Below, one piece after another: positions 16,601 to 25,015 of a stretch of DNA of 30,432 nucleotides (position 1 is its first letter; each line of letters opens with the position of its first letter). The notes under the pieces were generated by a model. The model had not been told where the DNA came from. It saw only the letters and a list, made by a program, of their open reading frames with translations, and did not search any database. Where the stretch lies: contig CAZELM010000047.1 of assembly GCA_964512995.1 (NCBI GenBank), positions 1 to 30,432 on the forward strand. The letters run 5' to 3'. The position numbers and the translations under genes were made by a program. The stretch comes from CAZELM01 sp964512995 (GTDB lineage Bacteria; CSSED10-310).

Positions 16601-18799
16601 GCAGTCGCCATGATCCGCCAGAATAAGGATCTGCTGTTGAACTGGAAAAGATTCGAGACGCAATCCGGATTCCACAGGAAACTCCCGAACGGTGGCATAC
16701 TGTTCCACATGGATCAATTCCCCGTCAGACACCCCCTCCTGATTTTGATTCATCTGATCGGATCGGCTCAGAGACAGATTGATATAACTCCCGGAGACAT
16801 CGTTCGTGGAAATCGCCAAGGAATGGACACCCGGCGGAATATCAATCACACAACCGGCTCCCCATGAAATCTCTTCCGTTACTGAACATACGATCGGGAA
16901 TGGATCTGAATGATCGAGGCTGACGAATAGCGAGCTGTTCCGTACCCCGGAAGGCGATGGCCGCCATATCAACCGCAATTCCCGGCCATGCGGTCCGCCA
17001 TCACACGTCGTGGTGAAGGTACGATCGGACGACATCGGGAGTTGCGTATAGGCGCGAAGATATTGCGTGATTCCGTCCACACCTTGAATCGGCATGGAAC
17101 AAAACACCGATCGATCCATTGTTTTCAACCGGATCGTGTGCTGGCCGGGAGTCATGGCCAGTGAGTATCGGGCCGTAAACCTCTGAGTACCCACCTGCTC
17201 TTTGATGATCCGGGATCTTCCATCGATCTCCAATTCCAGCGGATCACCGTTCGACGTGTATTCCAGATCATAAAACAGAACAGGTACCCACGCTTCATGA
17301 CCCGCGACGTCCACAACCGCTTCTCTCTGAGAAGGCACAGGGTACATGGTTGCTGAGGAATCAGACAGTCCTTCCTGGCGAATCTCCAAAATGGGATCAG
17401 GCGGATCCAGGAACCACCGTACCCGGTCATCTCCCTCGACCGGTTCCCATACCATGATATTCCGCTGATGCTGATAGGCACGATTGATCAGAACATGATC
17501 GGGTTCAAACTGAGTTTTCAGCCAGCCGATATCACCAAGAAGATCTTCCGGCAGCAGACTCATTCCCAGCGTACAGAGATCTTCCATCGTATCCGGATAT
17601 GATGCGAAGGCATCTTTTATGATGGTCCCTGATGAATCAGCCGACCCGGTCATCGATGGCCAGTTGTGTTTCGGTTGAGTAAATTCACACGCAATCCAGT
17701 ATGATTCACTCGTGATGAGCTTCAGAGAATGCGTCCCGCTGGGGATGTATATGGTGAGCGGGTGGGATAAACTGACACGTGTTGCTGGCGTTTCAATGAT
17801 ATCATTCTCGACTCTGTCCGGGAGTTCGAACAGGTGTGGAACGCTGCGTGGAATCCATCTCCGGGAGCCGGCATCCAATCCGACCGTCACATGATCCGCT
17901 CCCAGTGGAATATCATCCACTGTGATCCGGAATGGCACGTCCCCGCGGGTTTCTGCTGAATTTTCAGGCCATACCCATCGAAGGTCCAGATCGATCAAGC
18001 CCGGCCCTTCCACAGATATGTCGATATCTCCGGATCGTATCACGCCTTCCACCTGATCGAGACGGAGAGCGGATCCTTTCAAATCCAACGATGTTGTTTC
18101 GGTGTCTTCCCGGTCCATCAGCCGGCCGGACAGGATCAGTTCATATATCAACTGCGCTTGAATCGGGTCAACCGTGTGCGTATTCTGTAAGTCACCATCC
18201 CGGTTGAGGTTCAAAATATTCTGGAGTTGTGTACACCATAGTCCCATATAGTGATATGGTTCTGTGACCGTCACGCCATCCATGATTGCTTCGCCATCGC
18301 GAATCTGCTGAGCGACATCCGAATAGATGTTCCTCCAATATTGACCAGCCGCATATCGGATCAACCGATAACATGCAAGGCCATCCAGATCAGCTTGAGC
18401 CGTGATGGCAAATGTTGTTCCGCTCCCAGGATCAGTCGGGAGTTCGACTGAATTGTCCTGCCATGTGCCCGATACCGGAATACGGACGGATGACGCCTGG
18501 GTTCCATAACCGGTATAGCAGACCTGCTGAATCGTCACGGTGGACGGATCCGGGATACCGGTGATCTTCAGAGCCGATTGGCCGGGAATTTCACACTCGA
18601 TCGTTTCCCCAGCCATCAGGCTGCATTTATTGGATACTGCGTCGATTGGGTTCACCGGAAACCATCGATAAAAATATCGGGACGCTTCGATCGAGTCCGG
18701 CAAACTCCCATGAGCGTTTCCCCAAACCGGGTAAAGCAGAAAGATCACTGCAACCCACCATTTGTACCAAAAGGAATTATCGATTCTGGTATATTTCAT
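13604..18799 (-). CDS. Giant periplasmic/outer-membrane protein: beta-sandwich modules, TPR region, C-terminal beta-barrel (putative polymer exporter)
   Basis: The 1731-residue protein has a signal peptide (about 1-29, ending GNA). The first 700 residues are beta-rich, with several modules each carrying an (I/T)PxGxH motif: IPSGTHSLKL (352-361), TPGQHTIRL (550-558) and IPPGVHSLAI (654-663). A TPR-like helical stretch follows (about 722-845; AWQLLRENALSS, GYLQWKSGYPNSAVRIW, AHLIQGRCLLHFGQPESAEQ), then more beta domains. The last 270 residues alternate in the way of an outer-membrane beta-barrel (GYSLLVGYQRRFEGKGLYFD, MMETGLRGVIGPV-like hairpins, EFQVAVRVRWN) with a short hydrophilic tail. TPR plus barrel is the layout of PgaA, the poly-GlcNAc exporter, so export of the polymer across the outer membrane is proposed by analogy. 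Start overlaps the upstream hydrolase gene by 23 bp. Confidence 0.72.
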   Translation of the reverse strand: MKYTRIDNSFWYKWWVAVIFLLYPVWGNAHGSLPDSIEASRYFYRWFPVNPIDAVSNKCSLMAGETIECEIPGQSALKITGIPDPSTVTIQQVCYTGYGTQASSVRIPVSGTWQDNSVELPTDPGSGTTFAITAQADLDGLACYRLIRYAAGQYWRNIYSDVAQQIRDGEAIMDGVTVTEPYHYMGLWCTQLQNILNLNRDGDLQNTHTVDPIQAQLIYELILSGRLMDREDTETTSLDLKGSALRLDQVEGVIRSGDIDISVEGPGLIDLDLRWVWPENSAETRGDVPFRITVDDIPLGADHVTVGLDAGSRRWIPRSVPHLFELPDRVENDIIETPATRVSLSHPLTIYIPSGTHSLKLITSESYWIACEFTQPKHNWPSMTGSADSSGTIIKDAFASYPDTMEDLCTLGMSLLPEDLLGDIGWLKTQFEPDHVLINRAYQHQRNIMVWEPVEGDDRVRWFLDPPDPILEIRQEGLSDSSATMYPVPSQREAVVDVAGHEAWVPVLFYDLEYTSNGDPLELEIDGRSRIIKEQVGTQRFTARYSLAMTPGQHTIRLKTMDRSVFCSMPIQGVDGITQYLRAYTQLPMSSDRTFTTTCDGGPHGRELRLIWRPSPSGVRNSSLFVSLDHSDPFPIVCSVTEEISWGAGCVIDIPPGVHSLAISTNDVSGSYINLSLSRSDQMNQNQEGVSDGELIHVEQYATVREFPVESGLRLESFPVQQQILILADHGDCGSAWQLLRENALSSRAVSTRILIGYLQWKSGYPNSAVRIWTGIETETGQQWDWLNHWIMNAAMAAQNPYEAWKRSVSILKKDPVNVSAHLIQGRCLLHFGQPESAEQSLNGIQLNSNTSGPNPVESGECIDQLREMIARYDPAAGFPDDWAFFSSNPDFVTVHPFELTGGGIATALITQENSLRSISDDLNDGDSKDHMLIREGEEIQYVLQGPTQIKILARPGHILQDGISPMFSFDVSIGDKTMGFSFPRNQEDGQDRVFTGFEAIRPGLPEQVLIPILADEAIVSIRCTSGLGAILLKYQIPGIDDHPGSSLDHEMVSQYLMALSLLNNDHSDGLTHEVDALRSFALVQSILCSHPRCEPAEKLSEYLSERVNWKWLDSWTEMDSQHLEVQRIKTTETHHDPIVSIRGALLDPPNPEVPDHILTTRQTLRFDLSGVHSRTVQCRLSNAFLSDQRYRVRIRCGNRLMGELGPDQRELSVRLPPENKQDLRFDLECESDSQLVRLAVWPAENASQGLPVVTVRSFQVLNPDGELQMPVFGPTVIRVESRLWHSNKRRLPDETSFRVTVRDGAHQILTEQIVTCLWTPDPDAGFEDGMGEVGLPVVQDLPLPEYQKYIVQLTPIKQTGLPVLVRLTAATYRKTDSVNHVKESFIRLDKLQSESSSQPIVPEPSKQEWNSPVPRHLGIQNQSGGTWKMDGVVRNRDNNPDIDGDFYSSDGYSLLVGYQRRFEGKGLYFDGDIGITHPTDEPDDPMVSLNQIWNLNTVFYDLRSQLVINGRFQEIQDQMEHSREIRFSMMRSFHPTLRWSLIPSLSAFYIGQSLSPEEVAGLDTLPEPGIFNTFDNEYDSGMIAETTVRHEPVNWLTWHLGGKTITAGSHESSVMGPWWMETGLRGVIGPVVWGVSYTRRSTFSESMTPDRTRITGSVTLFQWMGDSLLWEVQIWDRFTTETDWNEFQVAVRVRWNTGRLLRDRDPNRIEFKDHIENLYRLSSEGDYDRK

Positions 18800-19895
18800 A
18801 GTCTGAGATCATCCGTTGAATGGTATCGATCAGATCCGCCCGATCATTCCTGGAGCGGCTCAGTGCCTTGCGGCAGTGATGTGCCAGTTCAATATGGAGA
18901 AACACCCCCATACTGCTGGAATGTATGAATTGCCCCTGGAGGTTGGATAGCGCGCCGTAGGCACTGGTATCCTGTCCGTAAATCCCAATCCTGCGTGATT
19001 TCATCGCCAATTTGAACTGTCTGATCAGTCGCTCTTCCACCGGTGGACGATGATCTGCTTCCCGTCCGGAGGAGATGATGCCATCAAAATCTCTGGATGG
19101 ATCATTGGAATCAGAAACGAATCCATGAAATTGGATGACAAGGAGATCCGGATGCGATCGGGCATACGATTGGGTGGCAGCGGCAAAATAATGATCCAAC
19201 GAATGCGCGGCATCCGCGATATCATATCCGATCTCCTGAGAATCATGTTCCGAATCATCGGGATCCCCCGGATCAGGAGATACCGGAGAGGATGATGCCG
19301 ATCGTCTCATCGTGCTGGAGAAAAACGCAGAACTTGTTGTCTCCAGGAATGTGGCTAATCCCAATGAACCGGTATGCGCATCGGACAAGGCATGTGGCGT
19401 CTGAACGACCGTTGGCCGGGTAACATTTTTCCGGCCAGCGAGTGCATAAAATCCGCGACCTCCCCGAATCGATCCTTTTTCCCGAATTACCGTGATCGGC
19501 AAATCCCCAGTCCCGACTGTCTGCAAAATCTCAAATCCGAGCGGACCGGCCACCGCATTCAGTTCCAGCAGACGCTCAGTATCTCCCGTCTCGTGGAAAT
19601 GGATAACCTGCCGGAATATCCGTGAGAACTGCTCCAACTCAATGCGGGAAGGAACATAGAAACGTTCAGTGGGACCATAGCGCATCGATTCCTTATAGAG
19701 TGACTGAATATCGATCATTTCCATCCCGTTTTTTGATGAAGAGGCATTCTCATTTTGCTCCGGATGAGTCTGATGATTCGAGGTCACACCAACATCGGTC
19801 TCCGTTGCTGCCCACACAGGTACAGCCGCGAGGATGCTCGTTCCATGCAGTATCGTTATCCCTACTGCCATGAGCAACTTGCGGAACAGATTCAT
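18777..19895 (-). CDS. Putative secreted metal-dependent hydrolase (polymer-trimming candidate)
   Basis: A 372-residue protein with a signal peptide (about 1-29, ending VWA) and a disordered linker. Its catalytic-looking blocks, numbered from the ATG at 19895, are VVQTPHALSDAHTG (H168, D172), DIADAAHSLDHYF (D228, H231), LLVIQFHGF (H257) and GVFLHIELAHHC (E336). This order of His, Asp/His, His-Gly and Glu resembles zinc-dependent amidohydrolases of the N-formylglutamate amidohydrolase and carboxypeptidase-like fold; that is my reading, not a proven assignment. A gap of Ser, Pro and Asp residues (about 198-220) interrupts the core. It lies inside the PgsB/PgsC-type operon, so hydrolysis of the gamma-amide polymer in the periplasm is a fair guess. 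A GTG at 19898 is an alternative start. A homologous but degenerate copy is fused to the PgsC-like protein at 22445-24859. Confidence 0.72.
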   Translation of the reverse strand: MNLFRKLLMAVGITILHGTSILAAVPVWAATETDVGVTSNHQTHPEQNENASSSKNGMEMIDIQSLYKESMRYGPTERFYVPSRIELEQFSRIFRQVIHFHETGDTERLLELNAVAGPLGFEILQTVGTGDLPITVIREKGSIRGGRGFYALAGRKNVTRPTVVQTPHALSDAHTGSLGLATFLETTSSAFFSSTMRRSASSSPVSPDPGDPDDSEHDSQEIGYDIADAAHSLDHYFAAATQSYARSHPDLLVIQFHGFVSDSNDPSRDFDGIISSGREADHRPPVEERLIRQFKLAMKSRRIGIYGQDTSAYGALSNLQGQFIHSSSMGVFLHIELAHHCRKALSRSRNDRADLIDTIQRMISDYEIYQNR

Positions 19896-19913
19896 CACGT
19901 TGTGGCAATTGAA

Positions 19914-22448
19914 TCAGATAACGGTCTGATCCAACTGAAAAAACCGAAGATAGATGGGAGTGTTTGCATTGGTTTTCACCGTGATTTCATAGACATCCGG
20001 CGGGATGTCATCGTGTAATGGGAAATAAAACCGTAAGGGAGCTGCTGACTGTTTCCCCGACTTCAGAATCAATGGCTCAGATGGGGTGCTGGATGATGAT
20101 TCAGGAGCAATAAATGTGATGGATGGGGTTGTCAGGAATTGGGATGCACGACCGGATGCCGGAGGCTTCACATTGGAAGCCGAAATGACCATCTCCAATG
20201 GTGTTGTCGAATCTTCCGGACGATACGCCAGAACATTGATCCCACAACTGCTCCAATCCGTTTTATGAATTTCCAGCCGCATGGTCTGATTTGGATCCAG
20301 CCGATACACCGACCGCGGCCGATACCGGTTCCCGGAAAAGGACACATTCCCCGTCTGATGGATGAAAAACCGATCCTCGGCTGATCCCGAATCGACACGG
20401 ATCGCATGGTCACCCGGTTCCAGTTCCGGGAGTTCAAATCGTCCGGACAGTGATACAGGCCGAAATGCAATCCGGCGTTCCCCATCCACCATCACGTCGA
20501 TATGTGGTTCTGACGTTTCCTGCAATTGATACCGTATGAACAAGAAACCGCCAGTATCACCATCATCGATCGAAACCTTCCGGGATTCACCCGAATGCAA
20601 GATCACATATTCTGTTCCGGGAGTCGATGCTGCCGATGACACCATCGGATCGATCTCTTCATAGATGACGTCTTTCGAGTGATCGGATACCGGGTAGATC
20701 GTTGTTGCCTGGCGGGGTGCAACCGGAGATGCCGTATATCGGGGTTCATTCTCATAGATGCCTGCGGGAAGCCGGACCGAATGGCAACGACCGGTTTCTC
20801 GCAGCACCTGATGATTCACGGGCCGAAAGTAATACCAGCTTTTCTCCGTCTCCACCTCGGTCCTGAAACAGAAAGTTCGAGGTGGTTCGGATTGATTGCT
20901 CTGTGTATCTGAATCGGGAGAACCGATTTCCAGACTCCGGATTTCCGGTTCCCGTTTCTGGATGGACGCGTAAAAGGCAGCATCAACCAATCGATCTGCA
21001 GTGAAGGTCATATAAGTGGTATCGGGTGGAACCGAAATGTAAAACCGTTCCGGCATCGATGGTGTTTCAATCCGATCGATTGTGGAGCCATCATAGGATG
21101 CAACATCGGAGATGCTGGTTCCAGATCGGAAGGTTCCGTGTGCAATGACCTGATGCTCTTCATTTTTGAACACATACATCACCGAAAATTCATTCTCTGA
21201 ACTGGAAGATGCGTATGAATCCGGATCGGTGACCGGAACCCGGCATACGATCTTGATTGGCCGAATCATTCTGGTCGAGAATCGGGGGAGTTGAACGGTC
21301 AAAGGTTCCCCGCTTCCATCCGGCATGATCCGGTAATAATCGGTTTTACGATACAAAGCGGATAGAGGACCGTCGTTTGTTTCCAATGGGGTGATCCAGG
21401 CTGTTTCCGGGGTCAGTTCCAATTCCGACCAGATAATGGCACCGTCCGGACTCGATAATGACAACAGAAACAACCCCTCATTGAAGTGCCATGTATGAGG
21501 TGTGTTTTCGGTCACCGGGATGGTCGTCTGCGTGACTGGAGCTGATTCCGCATGCAATTCCACATTGAGGGGCAGGTCCTGATCACCTGAAGTATGAAAT
21601 ACGATCGATAAATCAGCAGGACCCCGGACCGGAAGGAAAATGGGATGTTGCGGATCGATGCTGTTTTCGAGTGGGGGCGCTTCTCCGAGCAGTGGAATCT
21701 CTTTATCATACAGGAACAGATGCCGGGGATGGTAGTGAAATCCGCGACGGTCTTCTGCTGGAATCTGACGCCAGATATCTCTGAAGGAGCGCTTCAGTTC
21801 CTCGTCTTTGACACGATGGCTATAGAGATTGTGGCGGATCAGTTTGGCTTTGAATCGCTTCCCGAATGGTTTGATGGCATTGATTTCTGCACCTTGCGTC
21901 ATATCAACATGATGATAAACCCGAACAGATGCCGTTGCCTGCTCCGGAAAGGTCAACTGAATGCCGATAAACATATCGTCATGAACATTTGAAGGAAGAT
22001 CGATGGAGGTAATCCGGGAGTCGGCGGGGATTACAGGCTCATAAAGATAAAATGCCGCGACATTGACAGCTTTCGTCTGATCATCAACCCAGGAACTTCG
22101 CCGGGTACGCTCCCAGAATATCTCCTCCCGGACCGGACGGAGATTCGTATCCAGCAGGGTCACTGTCAAGGAATAATCCAATTCCATATCGTCTGATGGT
22201 ATCGTCTCTCCCGGAAGATCCAGATTGGAAATGATCTCAATGCGGGTGTCCTGAGGATGGATTCGGAACAATGCCATGGATCGGTCATCCACTCCATATG
22301 ATAACACCCGATGGGATTTCAGAAGCTGATTCTCGAGATCGTTATCCATTCGGGTATGATGCAGCGTCAACCACGATGTGGAAGTGAACAACAGCATCAC
22401 GAGACAGATACCCCAAAGGAGTGGTTTTATCGATCGTCCGGTTTTCAT
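19914..22448 (-). CDS. Membrane-anchored all-beta periplasmic protein of the polymer operon
   Basis: The 844-residue protein begins with a basic segment and one hydrophobic helix (about 9-29), which lacks a clear signal-peptidase site and so probably anchors it in the inner membrane with the rest in the periplasm. The remainder is predicted beta-rich, with several sandwich-like modules; one near 650-700 (VMVDGERRIAFRP, ELPELEPGDHAIRV) shares the PGxHxI motif with modules of the 1731-residue protein. No family or catalytic motif recognised. The start overlaps the stop of the PgsC-like gene by 4 bp (ATGA), implying translational coupling and a stoichiometric partnership. By position and topology it could take the place of PgsA/CapA or act as a periplasmic bridge between synthase and exporter, like BcsB in cellulose synthesis. 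That is inference. Confidence 0.7.
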   Translation of the reverse strand: MKTGRSIKPLLWGICLVMLLFTSTSWLTLHHTRMDNDLENQLLKSHRVLSYGVDDRSMALFRIHPQDTRIEIISNLDLPGETIPSDDMELDYSLTVTLLDTNLRPVREEIFWERTRRSSWVDDQTKAVNVAAFYLYEPVIPADSRITSIDLPSNVHDDMFIGIQLTFPEQATASVRVYHHVDMTQGAEINAIKPFGKRFKAKLIRHNLYSHRVKDEELKRSFRDIWRQIPAEDRRGFHYHPRHLFLYDKEIPLLGEAPPLENSIDPQHPIFLPVRGPADLSIVFHTSGDQDLPLNVELHAESAPVTQTTIPVTENTPHTWHFNEGLFLLSLSSPDGAIIWSELELTPETAWITPLETNDGPLSALYRKTDYYRIMPDGSGEPLTVQLPRFSTRMIRPIKIVCRVPVTDPDSYASSSSENEFSVMYVFKNEEHQVIAHGTFRSGTSISDVASYDGSTIDRIETPSMPERFYISVPPDTTYMTFTADRLVDAAFYASIQKREPEIRSLEIGSPDSDTQSNQSEPPRTFCFRTEVETEKSWYYFRPVNHQVLRETGRCHSVRLPAGIYENEPRYTASPVAPRQATTIYPVSDHSKDVIYEEIDPMVSSAASTPGTEYVILHSGESRKVSIDDGDTGGFLFIRYQLQETSEPHIDVMVDGERRIAFRPVSLSGRFELPELEPGDHAIRVDSGSAEDRFFIHQTGNVSFSGNRYRPRSVYRLDPNQTMRLEIHKTDWSSCGINVLAYRPEDSTTPLEMVISASNVKPPASGRASQFLTTPSITFIAPESSSSTPSEPLILKSGKQSAAPLRFYFPLHDDIPPDVYEITVKTNANTPIYLRFFQLDQTVI

Positions 22449-24859
22449 TGTCCGTTCCCCATGATCGTCAAGGATTCACATCTCCCCAGGTGAAATCGAT
22501 TCAGCAGGTTATGCGAATCCAGCGTGCTGGAATCCAGGATGATTGGTTGTTCCTGCCCCGAAAAATAATGGAAACAATACGTTGGTCCATTCAATGCAGA
22601 TTGAGTAATGAATACAATATAACGCAGATCCCGCAGCGTATCCATATAATCCATGACCTGATACTGATGATGCTGAGCAATATCCGTCAATCGCTCCAGA
22701 TGGAGAATATTCTCTGTAATGCAAAACTCCGCCAGCTCGTTCACCACTTCCCGGCGCATCGCTTCGGAAGCATTGACAGACGAATGAGCAGGCGTTTCCT
22801 TCATTCGGTCGATTGCCCACTGATCAAACGAACCTTTTTGGTGACTCCATCCGAGCTGATCGAAAACCTGGAAATCGAATCGGGGTCTGGCATATGCGGT
22901 TCTGAATTTGGGCAACGCCCACATCGCCACAAATTCTCCCATATCGAAACTGTCGACATACGCTTGCTGAGTGATGGACCGCGTGCTGTAATTGATATCG
23001 TCGGGCTCCCCCCGATACCACCGGGTTCGAATCCCATTCCGCTTCAGAACATGATCGAGTTCATCCATCAGGGTTGACTTCGGGAGTTCATTCCGGATCT
23101 CGATCCCGGAACTCAAAATCACATCGACATCAAGGGCCGTTTCCGGATCTGCACCGCGCACCTGGATACTCCCGACCGGATCGGTTTCGATGTTTTCCCG
23201 ATGGATAACCTGATGAACCAATTGGAACAGACTCCGACGATCCTCGATATGCGTGACATCAAACTCCGCAAATTCCTTGCGGCGGCTGGTGCCGGAAATC
23301 AACAAGGCCCGACCATTCAGTTGATGGAACAGCTCCAGACCCAACTCCAGTGAATGATGCTCTGTCAAGGGATTGGGCACCTGAATCGCCACCGGTTCGG
23401 ATGAGCCTGTCCGGAATACATAGATCCCCTGAAATGTCGTTGGTGTCTTCTCGAATAGAACATAAAAAGAGTTGCCAGTGGAGGTGTCCATAACATTGGC
23501 AATCTGATATCCCGTTTTTTCGAGCAGCCCCGTCACTGTGGATTGATTCGGATTCCATTCTGTTGAAAGGGAGGTGATCATCGGTGTCAATATCCGCTGG
23601 TCCATCTGGGCAAATCGTTTTACGGAGAATGCTTTGTGATGAACACCATACGACAGCCGAGTTTCCAGTTGCTCATACAGCCAAGGAACGAAATCGGTTG
23701 TTATTTGTGTGATCGCCTGGGAGCCGCTTCCCTGGGCATCCGGATTCGATGCTGCATCACCGGTTGCCGATGAATACTCTTCAGGAGCGACCATGTCGAT
23801 CGCGCCACACAGCATCACGCCCAGCAGAGCAGCCAGGAACGAAGTCTGGATGGTGAGCCGGGTGACTTTGATGTAATTCCGTCCCGGCCACATCTCCATC
23901 GCAATCAGCGCGGGCAGGATATAAGCAAACCCATAGAGATCCATGGCCTGAAATCCCGGAGCGGTACTGGCCAGAACAAAGCCGGTGCCCATTTTCAGAA
24001 CGAATGCGATGAAAAACAGAAGAAGCAGCTTCCGCGGACCCTCGACCGTGACACTTCGCATCAACCGGCTTCGCACAATCCATACTCCCAGAACGAGTAT
24101 CATACCAGCTTCAATAAATGTCGTGAGGATTTTCATCGGAGTCAGCCAGGCAATACCCAGCAGTGCGGGAATCAGCATACCATGGTAACTCCAGCCATAT
24201 TCGTATTTATTATGCGTGGCCAGAGCGGCTCCAATGATCAGGATGAAGTAATACCGGGCACTCTCCTCGAAATTGACCGCCATTTTGGAATACATCAGCT
24301 CGAACTGATTGACCGAAAAGTTGGTAAATGGGAGCAAGATGAATTTGAGGATTAAATAGGTCAATCCGATCATGGTGATAGCAGGAATCAGATTTTTCCG
24401 GATACCATGCCGCCAGAAAATATTTGCCATGAGCGGCACGACGATCAGTCCGGTAGAGTGCAGTTCGTTCTTAAAATCGAAATGGCCTGGGAAGACCCGA
24501 ACGAGCAAATCTCCGATAATGGGTTGCATCGGTCCTTCCAGAATACATTTCACGAGAATGCTCAGAACGAGGAGTGCAAAAAAGGCGTCCTGTCCAAAAA
24601 AACGGCTCCAGATGCCGAATCGCGAAAATCCATCCGAGAGAATCCGCAAAATAATATACGTGATCAATGCCTCCACAATGATCACTACGCCACTCAAAGG
24701 CTTGACGATGAAAATCGGAGCGAGATATCCCGGAACAATCAGACCGCTGAAATTCCATCCGATTGTCTCTGCAAAAAATGTCGATATGGACAATCCCACG
24801 AGAACCGGTGGAATAACGGAATTGGCAAGACCGTTCTCTGGAAATATCGGCCACTGCAT
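22445..24859 (-). CDS. PgsC/CapC-like membrane protein, duplicated, fused to a degenerate hydrolase domain
   Basis: An 804-residue protein. Residues about 11-355 are polytopic membrane segments. The first half contains FFAETIGWNFSGLIVPGYLAP (PgsC-type signature, compare Bacillus FTERTGILPAGLVVPGYLAL) and HSTGLIVVPLMANIFWRHG. The second half repeats the pattern as WSYHGMLIPALLGIAWLTP and YGFAYILPALIAMEMWPG, so two PgsC-like units are fused. Bacillus PgsC is only about 150 residues. Residues about 400-655 form a soluble domain aligning with the secreted hydrolase of the same operon but without its putative catalytic residues, and 700-785 look like a third, partial copy of its N-terminal part. 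It is the first gene of the operon and should form the membrane core of the synthase with the PgsB-like ligase. No strong Shine-Dalgarno sequence was seen at this ATG. Confidence 0.85.
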   Translation of the reverse strand: MQWPIFPENGLANSVIPPVLVGLSISTFFAETIGWNFSGLIVPGYLAPIFIVKPLSGVVIIVEALITYIILRILSDGFSRFGIWSRFFGQDAFFALLVLSILVKCILEGPMQPIIGDLLVRVFPGHFDFKNELHSTGLIVVPLMANIFWRHGIRKNLIPAITMIGLTYLILKFILLPFTNFSVNQFELMYSKMAVNFEESARYYFILIIGAALATHNKYEYGWSYHGMLIPALLGIAWLTPMKILTTFIEAGMILVLGVWIVRSRLMRSVTVEGPRKLLLLFFIAFVLKMGTGFVLASTAPGFQAMDLYGFAYILPALIAMEMWPGRNYIKVTRLTIQTSFLAALLGVMLCGAIDMVAPEEYSSATGDAASNPDAQGSGSQAITQITTDFVPWLYEQLETRLSYGVHHKAFSVKRFAQMDQRILTPMITSLSTEWNPNQSTVTGLLEKTGYQIANVMDTSTGNSFYVLFEKTPTTFQGIYVFRTGSSEPVAIQVPNPLTEHHSLELGLELFHQLNGRALLISGTSRRKEFAEFDVTHIEDRRSLFQLVHQVIHRENIETDPVGSIQVRGADPETALDVDVILSSGIEIRNELPKSTLMDELDHVLKRNGIRTRWYRGEPDDINYSTRSITQQAYVDSFDMGEFVAMWALPKFRTAYARPRFDFQVFDQLGWSHQKGSFDQWAIDRMKETPAHSSVNASEAMRREVVNELAEFCITENILHLERLTDIAQHHQYQVMDYMDTLRDLRYIVFITQSALNGPTYCFHYFSGQEQPIILDSSTLDSHNLLNRFHLGRCESLTIMGNGQ

Positions 24860-25015
24860 AGCTCTTTTACCCCCGACAATGCTTTGTGCAAACGCAGTGC
24901 CATTAAAGCAAGGAATAAGGGATTATGGTTCTGCCCCTCAATTAACTTCCGAATTCACGAATTCATCGTCTTCTTCCCCTCCATTGTCCACGTTCCATTC
25001 ACATCCCCGCCCCCG

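Noticed and set aside
22421..23077. 218-codon plus-strand open frame
   Set aside because: Antisense to the PgsC-like gene, whose C-terminal domain aligns with the operon's hydrolase in the other frame.
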